Assembly: GCF_029867415.1 (NCBI RefSeq)
Contig: NC_081183.1
Location: 56,990,336-57,054,335 of the forward strand
DNA length: 64,000 nt
Direction: 5' to 3'
From: Vicia villosa
Taxonomy: Eukaryota; Streptophyta; Magnoliopsida; Fabales; Fabaceae
The position numbers were made by a program, and so were the translations under genes. The notes under the pieces are model-generated. The model worked only from the letters and a program-made list of their open reading frames with translations. It was not told the DNA's origin and ran no database searches. Below, in pieces: positions 1 to 10,330 of this stretch (positions are counted from its first letter, which is position 1; every line of letters starts with the position of its first letter).

Positions 1-2030
1 AGAAAGTCAACAGACGTCTTGCATAATCTCTGTAAGGAATCAAGCCAGGGTGGTAAGTTTCCCACTTGTCTTTGATTTGGTTGATCACGAGGGCTGAATC
101 TCCATATATGTCGAGGATCTTGATCCTTAAGTCAATGGCTTCTTCGAGACCCATGATACAAGCTTCATATTCTGCGATGTTGTTGGTGCAATCAAATAGT
201 AATCTGGCGGAGAATGGGATGTGAGTACCCTTGGGAGTGATGATGATTGCCCCAATTCCATTTCCAAAAGCGTTTACTGCTCCATCGAAAATTAGGCCCC
301 ATCTTGATCCAGGTTCAGGACCTTCTTCAGGTAACGGTTCGTCACAATCTTTCATCTTCAAGTACAAGACATCTTCGTCAGGAAAGTCAAGCTTGAGAGA
401 TTGATATTCATTAATTGGTTGATGCGCCAAGTGATCGGCGAGAATGCTTCCTTTGACCGCTTTTTGAGCACGGTACTCAATGTCATACTCAGATAACAAC
501 ATTTGCCATCGGGCAATCCTTCCTGTTAAGGCAGGCTTTTCAAAGACGTACTTGATCGGATCCATTTTGGAGATTAACCAAGTAGTATTGTTGATCATGT
601 ATTGGCGGAGACGTTTTGAAGCCCAAGCCAAAGCACAACATGTTTTTTCGAGCATGGAGTAACGAGACTCACAATCTGTGAATTTCTTACTCAAGTAATA
701 GATGGCATGCTCCTTCTTACCGGTTTCATCTTGCTGTCCAAGCATACAACCCATGGATTCTTCCAACACAGTAAGGTACATGATTAGTGGTCTTCCTTCA
801 ACTGGAGGAATCAATATTGGTGGTTCTAACAGGTATTCCTTAATACTGTCAAACGCTTTCTGGCAATCTTCAGTCCATACAACCCCTTGATCTTTGCGGA
901 GAAGCTTGAAAATCGGCCCACAAGTAGCAGTCATTTGAGAGATAAACCTGGAGATATAGTTCAATCGTCCGAGAAATCCTCTTACTTGCTTTTCAGTTTT
1001 TGGTACAGGCATCTCTTGAATAGCTCTGACTTTGTCGGGATCTACTTCGATACCTCTTTGGCTGACAATGAAACCCAAGAGTTTTCCAGATCTAACCCCA
1101 AAAGTACATTTATTAGGATTCAAGCGAAGCTGATATTTCCTTAGTCGTTGAAACAACTTCAAAAGGTATTCAATATGTTCTTCTTCTGTGCTGGACTTGG
1201 CTATCATGTCGTCCACATAAACTTCAATTTCTTTATGCATCATGTCATGAAAGAGAGTAGTCATTTCTCTTTGGTAAGTTGCGCCTGCATTCTTTAATCC
1301 AAACGGCATCACTTTGTAGCAAAAGGTACCCCATGGGGTGATGAAAGATGTCTTCTCCATGTCTTCGGGAGCCATCTTGATCTGATTATAACCAGAGAAC
1401 CCGTCCATGAAGGAAAAGACGTTGAACTTAGCGGTGTTATCAACCAGCATGTCGATATGTGGTAATGGAAAGTCATCTTTTGGACTGGCCTTGTTCAAGT
1501 CACGGTAGTCAACACACATTCTGACTTTGCCATCTTTCTTCGGAACTGGCACTATGTTGGCCAACCATTGAGGATACTCAGAGGTGACAAGAAAACCTGC
1601 GTCGAGTTGCTTTTGAACTTCCACTTTGATCTTATTAGCCATATCAGGTGAGTCCTTCGCAATTTCTGCTTAACCGGCGGACATTCTGGCTTCAATGGCA
1701 AGTAATGCTGAACAATATTCTTTGAGAAGGTCTTGGTAGGACCAGGCAAACACGTCAACATATTCTTTGAGAAGGTCTGTCAACTTACTCTTGACATCAG
1801 TATCAAGCAGCGATCCAATGGTCACTTCTTTTTTGTCTTCTTCAGAACCCAAGTTGATCTTTTCTAAAGGCTCTTTGTGAGGCAGAATGGCTCTTTCCTC
1901 GTGCTTAAGTAATCGAGAGATCTCGTCCGGGATCTCCTCTTCTTCCTCTTCTTCGGCTTCGAACACAGGAAACTCAAAGTTGGGAGAGGGCATAGGGTTA
2001 TTGCATTCAATGGGTTTATCAATAGTAAAT
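1..2030 (-). pseudogene. pol: Ogre A pol: RT, RNase H, start of second RNase H (frameshifted)
   Basis: Pol exon following the intron, starting at 2030. It opens with an acidic linker (Glu run near 1950), then reverse transcriptase with the catalytic YVDDM at 1205-1219, an RNase H around 360-900, and the start of the extra (archaeal-type) RNase H of Tat elements near 1-320 (GLIFDGA motif, then DIYGDSALVINQIK-like residues). Two lesions break the frame. A 19-bp direct repeat (1715-1733 and 1760-1778) lies where copy B has unrelated sequence, so the frame is lost just before the RT. One base is missing near 1645 within the RRTH...MA motif. Downstream of that the frame seems open to the edge. Integrase would lie beyond position 1. 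Confidence 0.85.
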
Positions 2031-2385
2031 CTGCACATATGATTTATATTTATTTCAGAAAATTTATGAATGCAAGAGTGTATGCAGATTTTTTTTGAAA
2101 AAGTTTTTTCTTTATTTTGGTTTTTTAGGATTACCATTTCCAGAAAAAAGCAAAAAATAAAACATATAATGTAGGGAATTCAAAATGACACTTTATTTAT
2201 GATTCATTTTTGAAACAAAGCCCTAAACACAAACTCATCTGTCTTGGGCAGGACAAAGAGGGAAACTTTTAAAACAAAGCCCTATACACAAAGTTATTTG
2301 GGCGGAACATTTAAAAGCAAAGCCCTATAAAACATCTCTCTGCTTTGGGCAAGGCAGGAGGTCAAAATAACAGCGAGGTGATTAC
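2031..2385 (-). other. Ogre A intron between protease and RT
   Basis: Predicted 355-bp intron. The donor GT (2385-2384) overlaps the last codon and TAA stop of gag-pro (stop at 2384-2382). The acceptor is ATATGTGCAG ending at 2031, preceded by A/T-rich sequence. Exon 1 ends two bases into a Lys codon and exon 2 supplies the third, so splicing removes the stop and keeps the frame into pol. An intron at this point is known for Ogre elements. The same arrangement is seen in copy B (54414-54739). Inside are three repeats of a unit starting GCCCAA and ending TAGGGCTTTG. Confidence 0.8.
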
Positions 2386-5300
2386 TTTGAGCGGCGAACA
2401 ACATTTGGAACGTCGACAGCTTTCCAGTAGCAACGAACTCCTCTGTGTATTATGTATTCAGGAAAATTCTCCCCAGAATTATCTTTAGTATTGACATTGA
2501 CCGCTGGTCGAGCAGGATTTGAAGGTCCTGGTTTGTCACCCTTGTTCTTTGTAGAGTTGAAACGGTCTTCTTCTACTTCTTGAAGAGCATAAGACGAGTC
2601 ACAATCTTCAGAATTTTCAGGATGTATTTCCCAGTCTTCAGGATGAAGAGACTCATTGTCAGCGACACTTTCCGAGTCAGTCGCGGGATCATCTTCCCCT
2701 TCATCTTCAAAAATGGCATTTATGTGATAATAACCATCTTCAGGATTATAAACCTTGGCAGATGCGTTGAAGCCGAAATCTTCAGCAACTTCAGGCTGCT
2801 GAGAAAATTGACAGGGCTGATAAACCTCTTCTGGTTGACTATTATATTCAAAGGAATCTCCCCATCCAGTTTGTTGGATATCCTCAATCGCAATCTTGTA
2901 ACTTTCAGGTGCAGTATATTTCACCATATAATCAAATTTTCCACTTGGTTGTCCCAAGGTGTCCCAGACTTCTGTAGGAATAGGCTCAGTTTCTTTGCCT
3001 TTGGATTTCTCTGAAGGAGGATATGGTTCTTCCTGAGATATGTATCCCGAGTCATTGAGATAACATTTCCATTCTTCTTCATCATCGGGTAAACCTTCTT
3101 CGATGCATTCTTCGATAAGGACATTAACCTCTTGAGGAATTGGGATAAGGAATCCTCCACTAATGAATGTTTCTTTGATCGGACGAAAGGTTTCATCCTT
3201 CTTAGTGCAGTTTGAGAATGTTGGTGAACATCCGAGTCCTGCTCTAGTTTCATTCTTGGTCGGGATCACAACTTGCCCCCAGCCAGTGGTAGTTCCATCT
3301 TTCACTACTTTCATCGCCTCTTGGTAAGAAAAGATCGATGCTTTCTTTTTGGAAGATTCGTCTTCTAAAGAGAGACCTTGGAACTGCGTTCCTTCCACAT
3401 CATCGGCACTTATGAAAGAGAAATTGGATAAATGACTCACCATTAAGGCTTGTTCTCCACTTATTGTTACCAATTTTCCATTTGTTACAAATTTTAACTT
3501 TTGGTGGAGCGTAGAAGTTACTGCCCCTGCTTCGTGGATCCATGGTCGTCCTAACAGACAGCTATAAGCAGCCTGAATGTCCATGACCTGGAAGGTGATT
3601 TGAAATGTATGTGGACCAATTGTCATGGGAAGGTTGACTTCGCCGATAACAGATTTTCGCGATCCATCAAATGCTTTGACAACTACACCACTGAACTTCA
3701 TAGGCATTCCTTGGTTAGACAAGCGAGCAAGAGTCGTCTTTGGCATCACATTTAAGGAAGATCCGGTGTCTACCAACACATTGGACAAAGAGTCTGACTG
3801 ACAGTTCATAGAAATGTGTAGAGCAAGATTGTGATTTTTACCCTCCTCGGGGAGTTCTTCATCACAGAAGCTTAAATTGTTACAAGCTGTTATGTTGGCT
3901 ATTATCCCATCAAAATGGTCAACAGTCACATCATGGTCTACAAAAGCTTGATCCAAGGCTCTCATCAGGGCTTCCCTGTGTGCTTCAGAGTTTAACAGCA
4001 ATGAAAGTATTGAGATCTTTGAAGGAGTCTGCATAAGCTGATCCACAATCTTGTATTCACTTCTTTTGATAAGCTTCAAAATTTCATCAAAGTCAGGATT
4101 CACATTGGTTCCACTGGATTGGCCAACATCAGTGTTTGTGTTACTGACAGGAGTTTCCACAGGATTCCCTACTGGTGTATTGATAGGATTTTGTCCGGTT
4201 GCAGGAGCAACAGGCTGCTTTGGAGGTAGTGGAGTATACACACGTCCACTTCTTGTTACTCGACTCACATCGGCGATATTTACGACAGATGAAAGAGTAG
4301 GTAAAGGAACTTCTTGTCCATTCTTTATCATTGTAGCATTGTAGTTGTATGGAACTGCCTTGTCAGAGTCATAAGGAATAGGTCCAGGTAGACAAATGAT
4401 CAAAGGAGCAACAGGAACCTTTGGCTTGTTGTAAGTAACTTCCATGCGCTCAGGCATGTTGAAATGAGGAACGATGACGTTAACTGTAGGCATTTCCGAG
4501 TTGATATCTGAGACTAAAAGCTCATGCGGATAACATCCTATCATGTTAACTTCATTTTCATCCCTATTTCTGTAGATCTGAATAGTACCATTATCCAACA
4601 GAACTTGGAGATCTCTTCTCACAATCGAACATCCGTGAGGATCTACACAACATATGCTACAGGAACCATAGTGATGCTGGCGAAAATTCTGCCCTCGACA
4701 GAGAGTGGCGTGCATTTGCACCAAATTGGCTCTTGAGAAGTTGATACTATAGACTCGATATGGACCAGGACATCCATACACCATGTTTACAACATGCCCT
4801 CCATGATTGGGCAGCGGATTTGCTTGCACATTAGGATTCAAATTTCTGAAAGAGAGGAGATTAGATCTTACCAACCTCTGAACTTCATGTTTCAAAGCTA
4901 TGCAATGCTCGAGATCATGGCCAGGTGCTCCTTGATGATAAGGGCATGAGACCTCAGCTTTGTACCACCATGGGAGTTTCTCAGGTACTGGTGGTGGTGC
5001 TTTAGTTTGAACAAGACCTCTTTCAATCAAAGCAGGGTACAACTCTGTGTAGGTCATTGGAATCGGATCGAACTGTGGAGCTCTTTGTACACGATTCTGA
5101 TTATTGTTAAACTGCTGAGCCTGTGGTCGAGGCTGTTGTTGTTGAAACTGCGGAGTAAACCCCGGATTCGGTGCGGTATTAACGACTGGTGCAATAGCAG
5201 CTACCTGTCGTTGACGATTGACATTTCCTCTTGGCTTTCCTTGGGATACCATGTCAACACTTTGTTCTTTATTCTTTGGGAAACCACTTCCGAACTTTTT

Positions 5301-6314
5301 GGTTCCGCTTGAAGATCCACCTTCTTTAGTTAGACGTCCGGTTCGGACTCCTTCTTCTAGACGCATCCCCATGTTTACCATTTCGGTGAAATCACTTGGA
5401 GCACTAGCAATCATGCGTTCATAATAAAACGGACTGAGAGTATTCAAGAAGATCTTTGTCATCTCTTTCTCTTTTAACGGTGGATTAATCTGAGCAGCAG
5501 TTTCTCTCCATCGTTGGGCATACTCTTTGAAAGCTTCATGGTCTTTCTGAGCCATGGATCGAAGTTGATCTCTGTCCGGAGCCATATCCGAGTTATACTT
5601 GTATTGTCGGACAAAGGCCTCACCTAGATCATTGAATGTTCGAATATTAGTGCTATCCAAGCCTGTGTACCACTTCAGTGCGGCACTGGTCAAACTGTCT
5701 TGAAAGTAATGGATAAGCAACTGATGATTATCTGCATAAGTAGACATCTTTCTGGCATACATCACAAGATGGCTTTGTGGACAAGAACTTCCTTTGTATT
5801 TCTCAAAGTCAGGGACCTTGAATTTAGCTGGTATCTGAACACTGGGAACCAAACATAGCTCCTGGGCATTCTTTCCAAACAAATCTTTTCCACGGATAGC
5901 TTTAACTTCCAGCTGCATCTTGTTAAACTGCTCTTGGAGATCTCCTACAAGATTACGCTGATTTGTGCTATCACCCTGATCATGATAAATCTCATTGTCT
6001 CCGTAAGGAATAGTGTGAACCATAGGAGTCGGAACTGTCATAGTGGGTTGAGAAAGTGCCATAGTGACTTGAGAAAACGTTACCCCCTGATTTGGAGTAA
6101 ACTGTGAACTTTGTGCAGCGGGCGCTTCAGTTGTGGATGTTTGAACTCCAGAGAAATTATGGCGGAATCCTGTACCAAAACTGAAAGGCGTGCCCCAACC
6201 TTCTGGCATGGAGAAAGATGGAATACCGAATGCAACTGTAGAAACTGGAGTAGTGACTTCAGATGTTACCGTCGCTTGGCTGTTGGGTGGCGGCGGCTGA
6301 TTCTGTGCGGCCAT
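2382..6314 (-). CDS. gag-pro: Ogre A Gag-protease polyprotein (1310 aa)
   Basis: Structural Gag fused to an aspartic protease; Gag builds the cytoplasmic particle and the protease cleaves the polyprotein. The N-terminus is Gln/Pro/Thr-rich (residues 1-110). A retrotransposon Gag domain lies at about 165-330, with motifs FKVPDFEKYKG and LKWYTGLD. A Gln/Asn-rich linker follows, then a zinc-binding motif CPYHQGAPGHDLEHC at about 457-471. The protease has DTGSSLNVMP with catalytic Asp near residue 849 and LLGRPWIHEAGA downstream. The C-terminal 250 residues are acidic. The frame is open over 3.9 kb and ends in a stop that overlaps the intron donor, so unspliced RNA would give Gag-Pro only and spliced RNA Gag-Pro-Pol. 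The start is the first ATG after the 419-bp spacer from ORF1. Confidence 0.93.
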   Translation of the reverse strand: MAAQNQPPPPNSQATVTSEVTTPVSTVAFGIPSFSMPEGWGTPFSFGTGFRHNFSGVQTSTTEAPAAQSSQFTPNQGVTFSQVTMALSQPTMTVPTPMVHTIPYGDNEIYHDQGDSTNQRNLVGDLQEQFNKMQLEVKAIRGKDLFGKNAQELCLVPSVQIPAKFKVPDFEKYKGSSCPQSHLVMYARKMSTYADNHQLLIHYFQDSLTSAALKWYTGLDSTNIRTFNDLGEAFVRQYKYNSDMAPDRDQLRSMAQKDHEAFKEYAQRWRETAAQINPPLKEKEMTKIFLNTLSPFYYERMIASAPSDFTEMVNMGMRLEEGVRTGRLTKEGGSSSGTKKFGSGFPKNKEQSVDMVSQGKPRGNVNRQRQVAAIAPVVNTAPNPGFTPQFQQQQPRPQAQQFNNNQNRVQRAPQFDPIPMTYTELYPALIERGLVQTKAPPPVPEKLPWWYKAEVSCPYHQGAPGHDLEHCIALKHEVQRLVRSNLLSFRNLNPNVQANPLPNHGGHVVNMVYGCPGPYRVYSINFSRANLVQMHATLCRGQNFRQHHYGSCSICCVDPHGCSIVRRDLQVLLDNGTIQIYRNRDENEVNMIGCYPHELLVSDINSEMPTVNVIVPHFNMPERMEVTYNKPKVPVAPLIICLPGPIPYDSDKAVPYNYNATMIKNGQEVPLPTLSSVVNIADVSRVTRSGRVYTPLPPKQPVAPATGQNPINTPVGNPVETPVSNTNTDVGQSSGTNVNPDFDEILKLIKRSEYKIVDQLMQTPSKISILSLLLNSEAHREALMRALDQAFVDHDVTVDHFDGIIANITACNNLSFCDEELPEEGKNHNLALHISMNCQSDSLSNVLVDTGSSLNVMPKTTLARLSNQGMPMKFSGVVVKAFDGSRKSVIGEVNLPMTIGPHTFQITFQVMDIQAAYSCLLGRPWIHEAGAVTSTLHQKLKFVTNGKLVTISGEQALMVSHLSNFSFISADDVEGTQFQGLSLEDESSKKKASIFSYQEAMKVVKDGTTTGWGQVVIPTKNETRAGLGCSPTFSNCTKKDETFRPIKETFISGGFLIPIPQEVNVLIEECIEEGLPDDEEEWKCYLNDSGYISQEEPYPPSEKSKGKETEPIPTEVWDTLGQPSGKFDYMVKYTAPESYKIAIEDIQQTGWGDSFEYNSQPEEVYQPCQFSQQPEVAEDFGFNASAKVYNPEDGYYHINAIFEDEGEDDPATDSESVADNESLHPEDWEIHPENSEDCDSSYALQEVEEDRFNSTKNKGDKPGPSNPARPAVNVNTKDNSGENFPEYIIHRGVRCYWKAVDVPNVVRRSK

Positions 6315-6733
6315 TAATTAGTCAACCAGAGTAGTGAGACTTTCCAACTTTTCCTGAAGAGTGGTCACTGTACCACGGAGCTCAATATTCTCTTGTTCAA
6401 AGTGTTCCATTACTCTTCTTCTGTTTGAACGAGTATTGTATCTGTGATCTGATTGCGAGCGCGGTCGAGAAACTTTGAGACGCGACAGCTTGACGATCTA
6501 TTGGAGAAAGATCCAAAAGATGAGACTCTATACAACGGACTCGATATGCAGAATGATGTATGTAAAAAGAAATTTATGATTTTTCCAAACATTTTAAAGA
6601 TTATTTCCTTGCAAACATTTGAACACAAACAAATCTTTTATTCATTCATTTTTTATTGCAATAATGGGAAATGTTACAACATTGGAGCGTAGCTCCGTAC
6701 AAAAGCAAATGATAAATTAAAGGCTAAACAATC

Positions 6734-8257
6734 CTAAGCATCTTCATCAGACGAAGAACCAAATGCATTGTGCAGCTTGAGCTTCATGATTTCTTTCCCA
6801 TAGTGAGCTTTCAATTCGGCCTTTTCAGTCCTCATCTTGTCAACAATATTCTTCCAATCATCAGGAGTCGGAGCGTTGCTTGTTGAGCCTTCCAGATTTT
6901 TCTTGCTTTCTTTGATATACCTCTTGATTGCAGCGTCTTTCTGACGAATCTTCTCATCTTTGCTCATGAGCCATCCATCTTGGTAATAGAGAGTTTCTTC
7001 GTGATCTTTCACTCTTTTCTTCAACTTTCTATTTTCCACCTCAGTGCTACGAAACTTTTCTTCCCAAGCATCTTTTTCTATCCTCATCTTAGCCAAAGTG
7101 TCTTGGTATTCCTCCATAGCGGGAATGTTGGGTCGTTGAGATACTGCAGGAAACATGGGTTTTTCATAAGCATAAGGCATTTGAAACTCCTTTGCTCTTT
7201 TCTTTACCCAGCAGGTGTAGGCGTCCATGGCAATGCAATTTCTTTCCTCGCCTTTTTCTTTCCATCGGACGTCGTACCAAGCTCTCACCATTCTTGCTTT
7301 CAACCTTTTAGGATTATCCCCTTCTCGGTAGAAGTAACCTTCCACTGTAGGACCAATGGGTTTAGCTGAATTTGCATACCCGAGTTGTCGTCGGGCTAGG
7401 ACCGGATTGTAGTTAATTCCTCCTTGCGTACCAATGAGGGGTACGTTGGCGAACTCCCCACAACTATCAATGGTTTCCGTATCACAGCGAGCCAAGGTGT
7501 ACCAATGAATATCATTATTAGTAAGAGACATAAGTCTTCGAGGCCAACGCAAACCTTCTCGGTTTTCTGTTAAAATAGGAGACTCAAGTAAGTGTGAAAC
7601 AATCCATTTGAACAACAATGGTGCACAACAAACAATGATTCCACCGCCTTGGCGATTCCTATGATGGACAGAGAAATACATGTCACCAAGTAAAGTCGGA
7701 ACAGGATTTCCAATCAGAAAGATCTTTATGGCATTGATATCAACAAAGTTGTCGATATTGGGAAACAGAACCAACCCATAGATGAGCAAGGCTAGTATAG
7801 CTTCAAAAGCTATCATGCTACCAGTTTCGATGAAATCAAAGGCTTTCTTTACCAGGAAGTGTGAAGTTAAACCCGGGAGGTTTCCTTTGGTAGTCCAATT
7901 ACTCTCTACTTCAGACTTCTTCATGTGGATACTTGCTGCAATGACGTGTGACTTAGGAATGGCTTCCAAACCATTGAAGGGTATCTTGTCAGACACAGGA
8001 ATACCTAAAAGATTGGCATATTCTTCCAAGGTCGGTACCAACTGGTAGTCTGGAAAGGTGAAACACCGGTAGACGGGATCATAGAACTGAACCAGAGTTT
8101 TGAGAAGTCTTTCATCAACATGAGTGTTCAGGATAGGCAAAAGCTTTCCATGGCTTTTCCTAAAACTACAAGGATCTTGTACAGAAGATGCTAACTCTCT
8201 CAGTTTTTCCACATCAGGCGCTTTGAAACCGTACTTTTTGGTATACCTTTTTTCCAT
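6734..8257 (-). CDS. Ogre ORF1 protein, plant-mobile-domain-like (507 aa)
   Basis: The extra ORF that Ogre elements carry between the 5' LTR and gag. Its biochemical role is not established. Residues about 1-340 form a globular region resembling the plant mobile domain/transposase-like proteins of plant repeats (motifs FPDYQLVPTLEEYANLLG and GGIIVCCAPLLFKWIVSHL). Residues about 385-490 are charged and heptad-like, suggesting a coiled coil, and the tail is acidic (SSSDEDA). I see no signal peptide. Hydrophobic stretches near residues 150-175 look like buried helices rather than membrane spans. The frame is fully open, which is notable beside the damaged pol. The start ATG at 8257 follows an A/T-rich leader. 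Assignment to ORF1 rests on position and similarity of style; the domain name is from memory of the family. Confidence 0.85.
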   Translation of the reverse strand: MEKRYTKKYGFKAPDVEKLRELASSVQDPCSFRKSHGKLLPILNTHVDERLLKTLVQFYDPVYRCFTFPDYQLVPTLEEYANLLGIPVSDKIPFNGLEAIPKSHVIAASIHMKKSEVESNWTTKGNLPGLTSHFLVKKAFDFIETGSMIAFEAILALLIYGLVLFPNIDNFVDINAIKIFLIGNPVPTLLGDMYFSVHHRNRQGGGIIVCCAPLLFKWIVSHLLESPILTENREGLRWPRRLMSLTNNDIHWYTLARCDTETIDSCGEFANVPLIGTQGGINYNPVLARRQLGYANSAKPIGPTVEGYFYREGDNPKRLKARMVRAWYDVRWKEKGEERNCIAMDAYTCWVKKRAKEFQMPYAYEKPMFPAVSQRPNIPAMEEYQDTLAKMRIEKDAWEEKFRSTEVENRKLKKRVKDHEETLYYQDGWLMSKDEKIRQKDAAIKRYIKESKKNLEGSTSNAPTPDDWKNIVDKMRTEKAELKAHYGKEIMKLKLHNAFGSSSDEDA

Positions 8258-9028
8258 AACTTAATCCTATAATGTTTGCAAAGAAAATTCTCTAAAATTT
8301 TGGGAAAAATCATGTTTTTTCATGGAAAAAGATGGTTTTTTTTTTAATGTATGAATGCATGGATGCATGGATGCCACATATTCAAACATGGTAAAGCAAA
8401 CATGGTAGCGCAAACATGGTAACATGGTACTACAAACATGGTAACGCATAAGTTCAAAGGTCCAAAGTCACGAGCATGAGGTCAGAGAACCAAAAATGGG
8501 ATAGTTCTAGTTAATCACCTGCACAACATGTTCTACTGATACGTCAGAGTCTACATTTTTCTTTCGGATATTACCGGCCTTCCACAATTAAACTCATGAG
8601 CCAGCAATATTCGTAAGAAAAACTCGTCTGAGTGTGGTTCTCCGCATGACAACTAATCCAAGTCTTCACCTGAATAGTTTCTGCACCACAACCTAATAAG
8701 GCCAGGATGGGTTGGGGTTCTACGGCCAACTCAGCTTCTACAGTTCAGTGAAAGTAATAATGTCTTCGCTACGAAACATGCTAAACATATATTACCAACA
8801 AGGAAGCTCCACTGAGCGGAAGGATTCTCACGTGCGCCTGCACATGACTATACCCTCCACCTAATTTCTTATGTGTACTTAATCCGGGTTAGGATTTGTC
8901 CATAATGTATCACTTGTAACAGAACCACGCAAGTAATAGAACCAGAGAATCACACATGTAACAAAAAATGAAATGAAAAATAAAGCAAATAGAATTAACC
9001 CTTCCTTTGGAAACAATAAAAAGATGGC
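8258..9028 (-). other. Ogre A 5' untranslated leader
   Basis: About 770 bp between the primer binding site and ORF1. I see no credible gene. Near 8380-8450 the phrase AACATGGTA recurs several times with short spacers (minus strand TACCATGTT), a small irregular repeat with several upstream ATGs in the sense RNA. Confidence 0.7.
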
Positions 9029-9045
9029 CCCCAGTGAAGTCGCCA
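9029..9045 (-). other. Primer binding site of Ogre A
   Basis: Minus-strand TGGCGACTTCACTGGGG starts six bases downstream of the 3' end of the LTR (LTR ends ...CGCGACA at 9052). Ogre elements are known to use a tRNA-Arg type primer site beginning TGGCGAC. The exact tRNA was not checked. Confidence 0.75.
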
Positions 9046-9726
9046 TTTTTCTGTCGCGGGCGAAAAATCGTTTGTCTTTTTTCGGGATGAGACACCTGAT
9101 GCCTTCTTTGGGCTCGAGTGCTCATAAAAATGATTTTTCTTTTGTTCCGACCAAACTTTTTATTATTTCCAAAGGAGGAAAAGGAAAAAAGCTGCAATAA
9201 CCTAAAAGTGGGGGGAGAGATCTTTGGGTAAGAGGGTTGGTTATACGAAGGGAAGGTATTAGCACCCAACGTATCTATAGTACTCTATAGGTTTCTTTGC
9301 TTTGTTTTTCATTCCATGTTATTGAGAGGTTCTTGTGAGATAGGTGGGACCTAAGGTATTTGTTTGATTATGCTTGCAAAGATCATCGCGATCCTCTGCA
9401 TACATATCCCCTAGAGGGAATCAGAGCATCTGTAGCTCGGGGTCTACGGGTGCTAAGGTTTGAATGGTTTTTTTTTTGTTTTGTTTTGCTCGCCAAGGAT
9501 CGACCTTGTGCCTACGTATTCTCAAAGGGATGTTGAGAAAGTCAGAGCAATCGTAGTTCCCACTTATGCTAGTGGAAGCAAAGGATAAGAGACAAATGTC
9601 ATCTAAATGTTCGATGTATCTAATCTATATCATCACATACATCTGTTTGTTTTTTGTTTGAAAATCTTTTCATTATAAGCCCTGGGCCATGCCACTTATG
9701 GCGCTTAGAATGATAAAGATGTTTTT

Positions 9727-9960
9727 TAGCCAGCCTTGTGGCAAAAACTTTTAATGAAGTCAGCCTTGTGACAAAAAGTTTTGATTAATCAGCCAGCCTC
9801 GTGGCAAAAGTTTCAATGAAGTCAGCCTTGTGACAAAAACTTTGATTAATCAGCCAGTATGGTGGCAAAACGGTTTGATTGATTAGCCAGCCTTGTGGCA
9901 AAAAAGTTTGATTGATTAGCCAGCCTTGTGGCAAAAAAGTTTTTGATAAGTTTGATTGTG
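9727..9960 (-). repeat. CAGCCTTGTGGCAAAA phrase array in LTR A
   Basis: About seven copies of CAGCC(T/A)(T/C)GTG(G/A)CAAAA, spaced 25-45 bp and alternating GGC and GAC forms. The same array recurs in LTR B at 46478-46690. Spacers often contain AAACTTT or AAAGTTT, which can pair across units. Confidence 0.8.
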
Positions 9961-10039
9961 ATGATATAGAAGAGATACTCCTATCATAGAGATGATAAAT
10001 GTCTAATCTCCTAGGGTATTTGATTTGGATATTGGGGAT

Positions 10040-10330
10040 GCTTATAAGAAGCCCGTGGGTCCTTGTACGAAGCCCAAGAGGAGGCTATCCGAGGGTCCTT
10101 GCATTGTAAGCCCAAGAGGAGGCTATGGGAGGGACTATCGAGGGTCCTTGTATTGTAAGCCCAAGAGGAGGCTATGGGAGGGTCACTCGTTTGTACAAAG
10201 CCCAAGGGGAGGCATGGTATAGTTGGTCTGAGCTCTTAGAGCGATTTCACCGGGAAACCATACTCTATGTCCTAACCTAAACTAGTGGAGATTCTTTGCA
10301 CGAAGCCCAATAGGAGGCTATGGGGAACCT
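10040..10330 (-). repeat. GCCCAAGAGGAGGCTA phrase array in LTR A
   Basis: Five imperfect copies of (TTGTACGAA)GCCCAAGAGGAGGCTA, ending with a variant GCCCAATAGGAGGCTA. LTR B has the same array at 46795-47075. LTR E has diverged versions (TTGTACAAAGCCCA plus GAGGCTGACTCT) at 30345-30690. Confidence 0.8.

Noticed and set aside
887..1144. Plus-strand ORFs opposite Ogre A pol
   Set aside because: Shadows of the minus-strand reverse transcriptase; no motif of their own.
10011..10222. Overlapping 64-65 codon frames on both strands, also at 46765-46976
   Set aside because: They follow from the GCCCAAGAGGAGGCTA phrase array in Ogre LTRs A and B, so conservation reflects LTR homology rather than coding.
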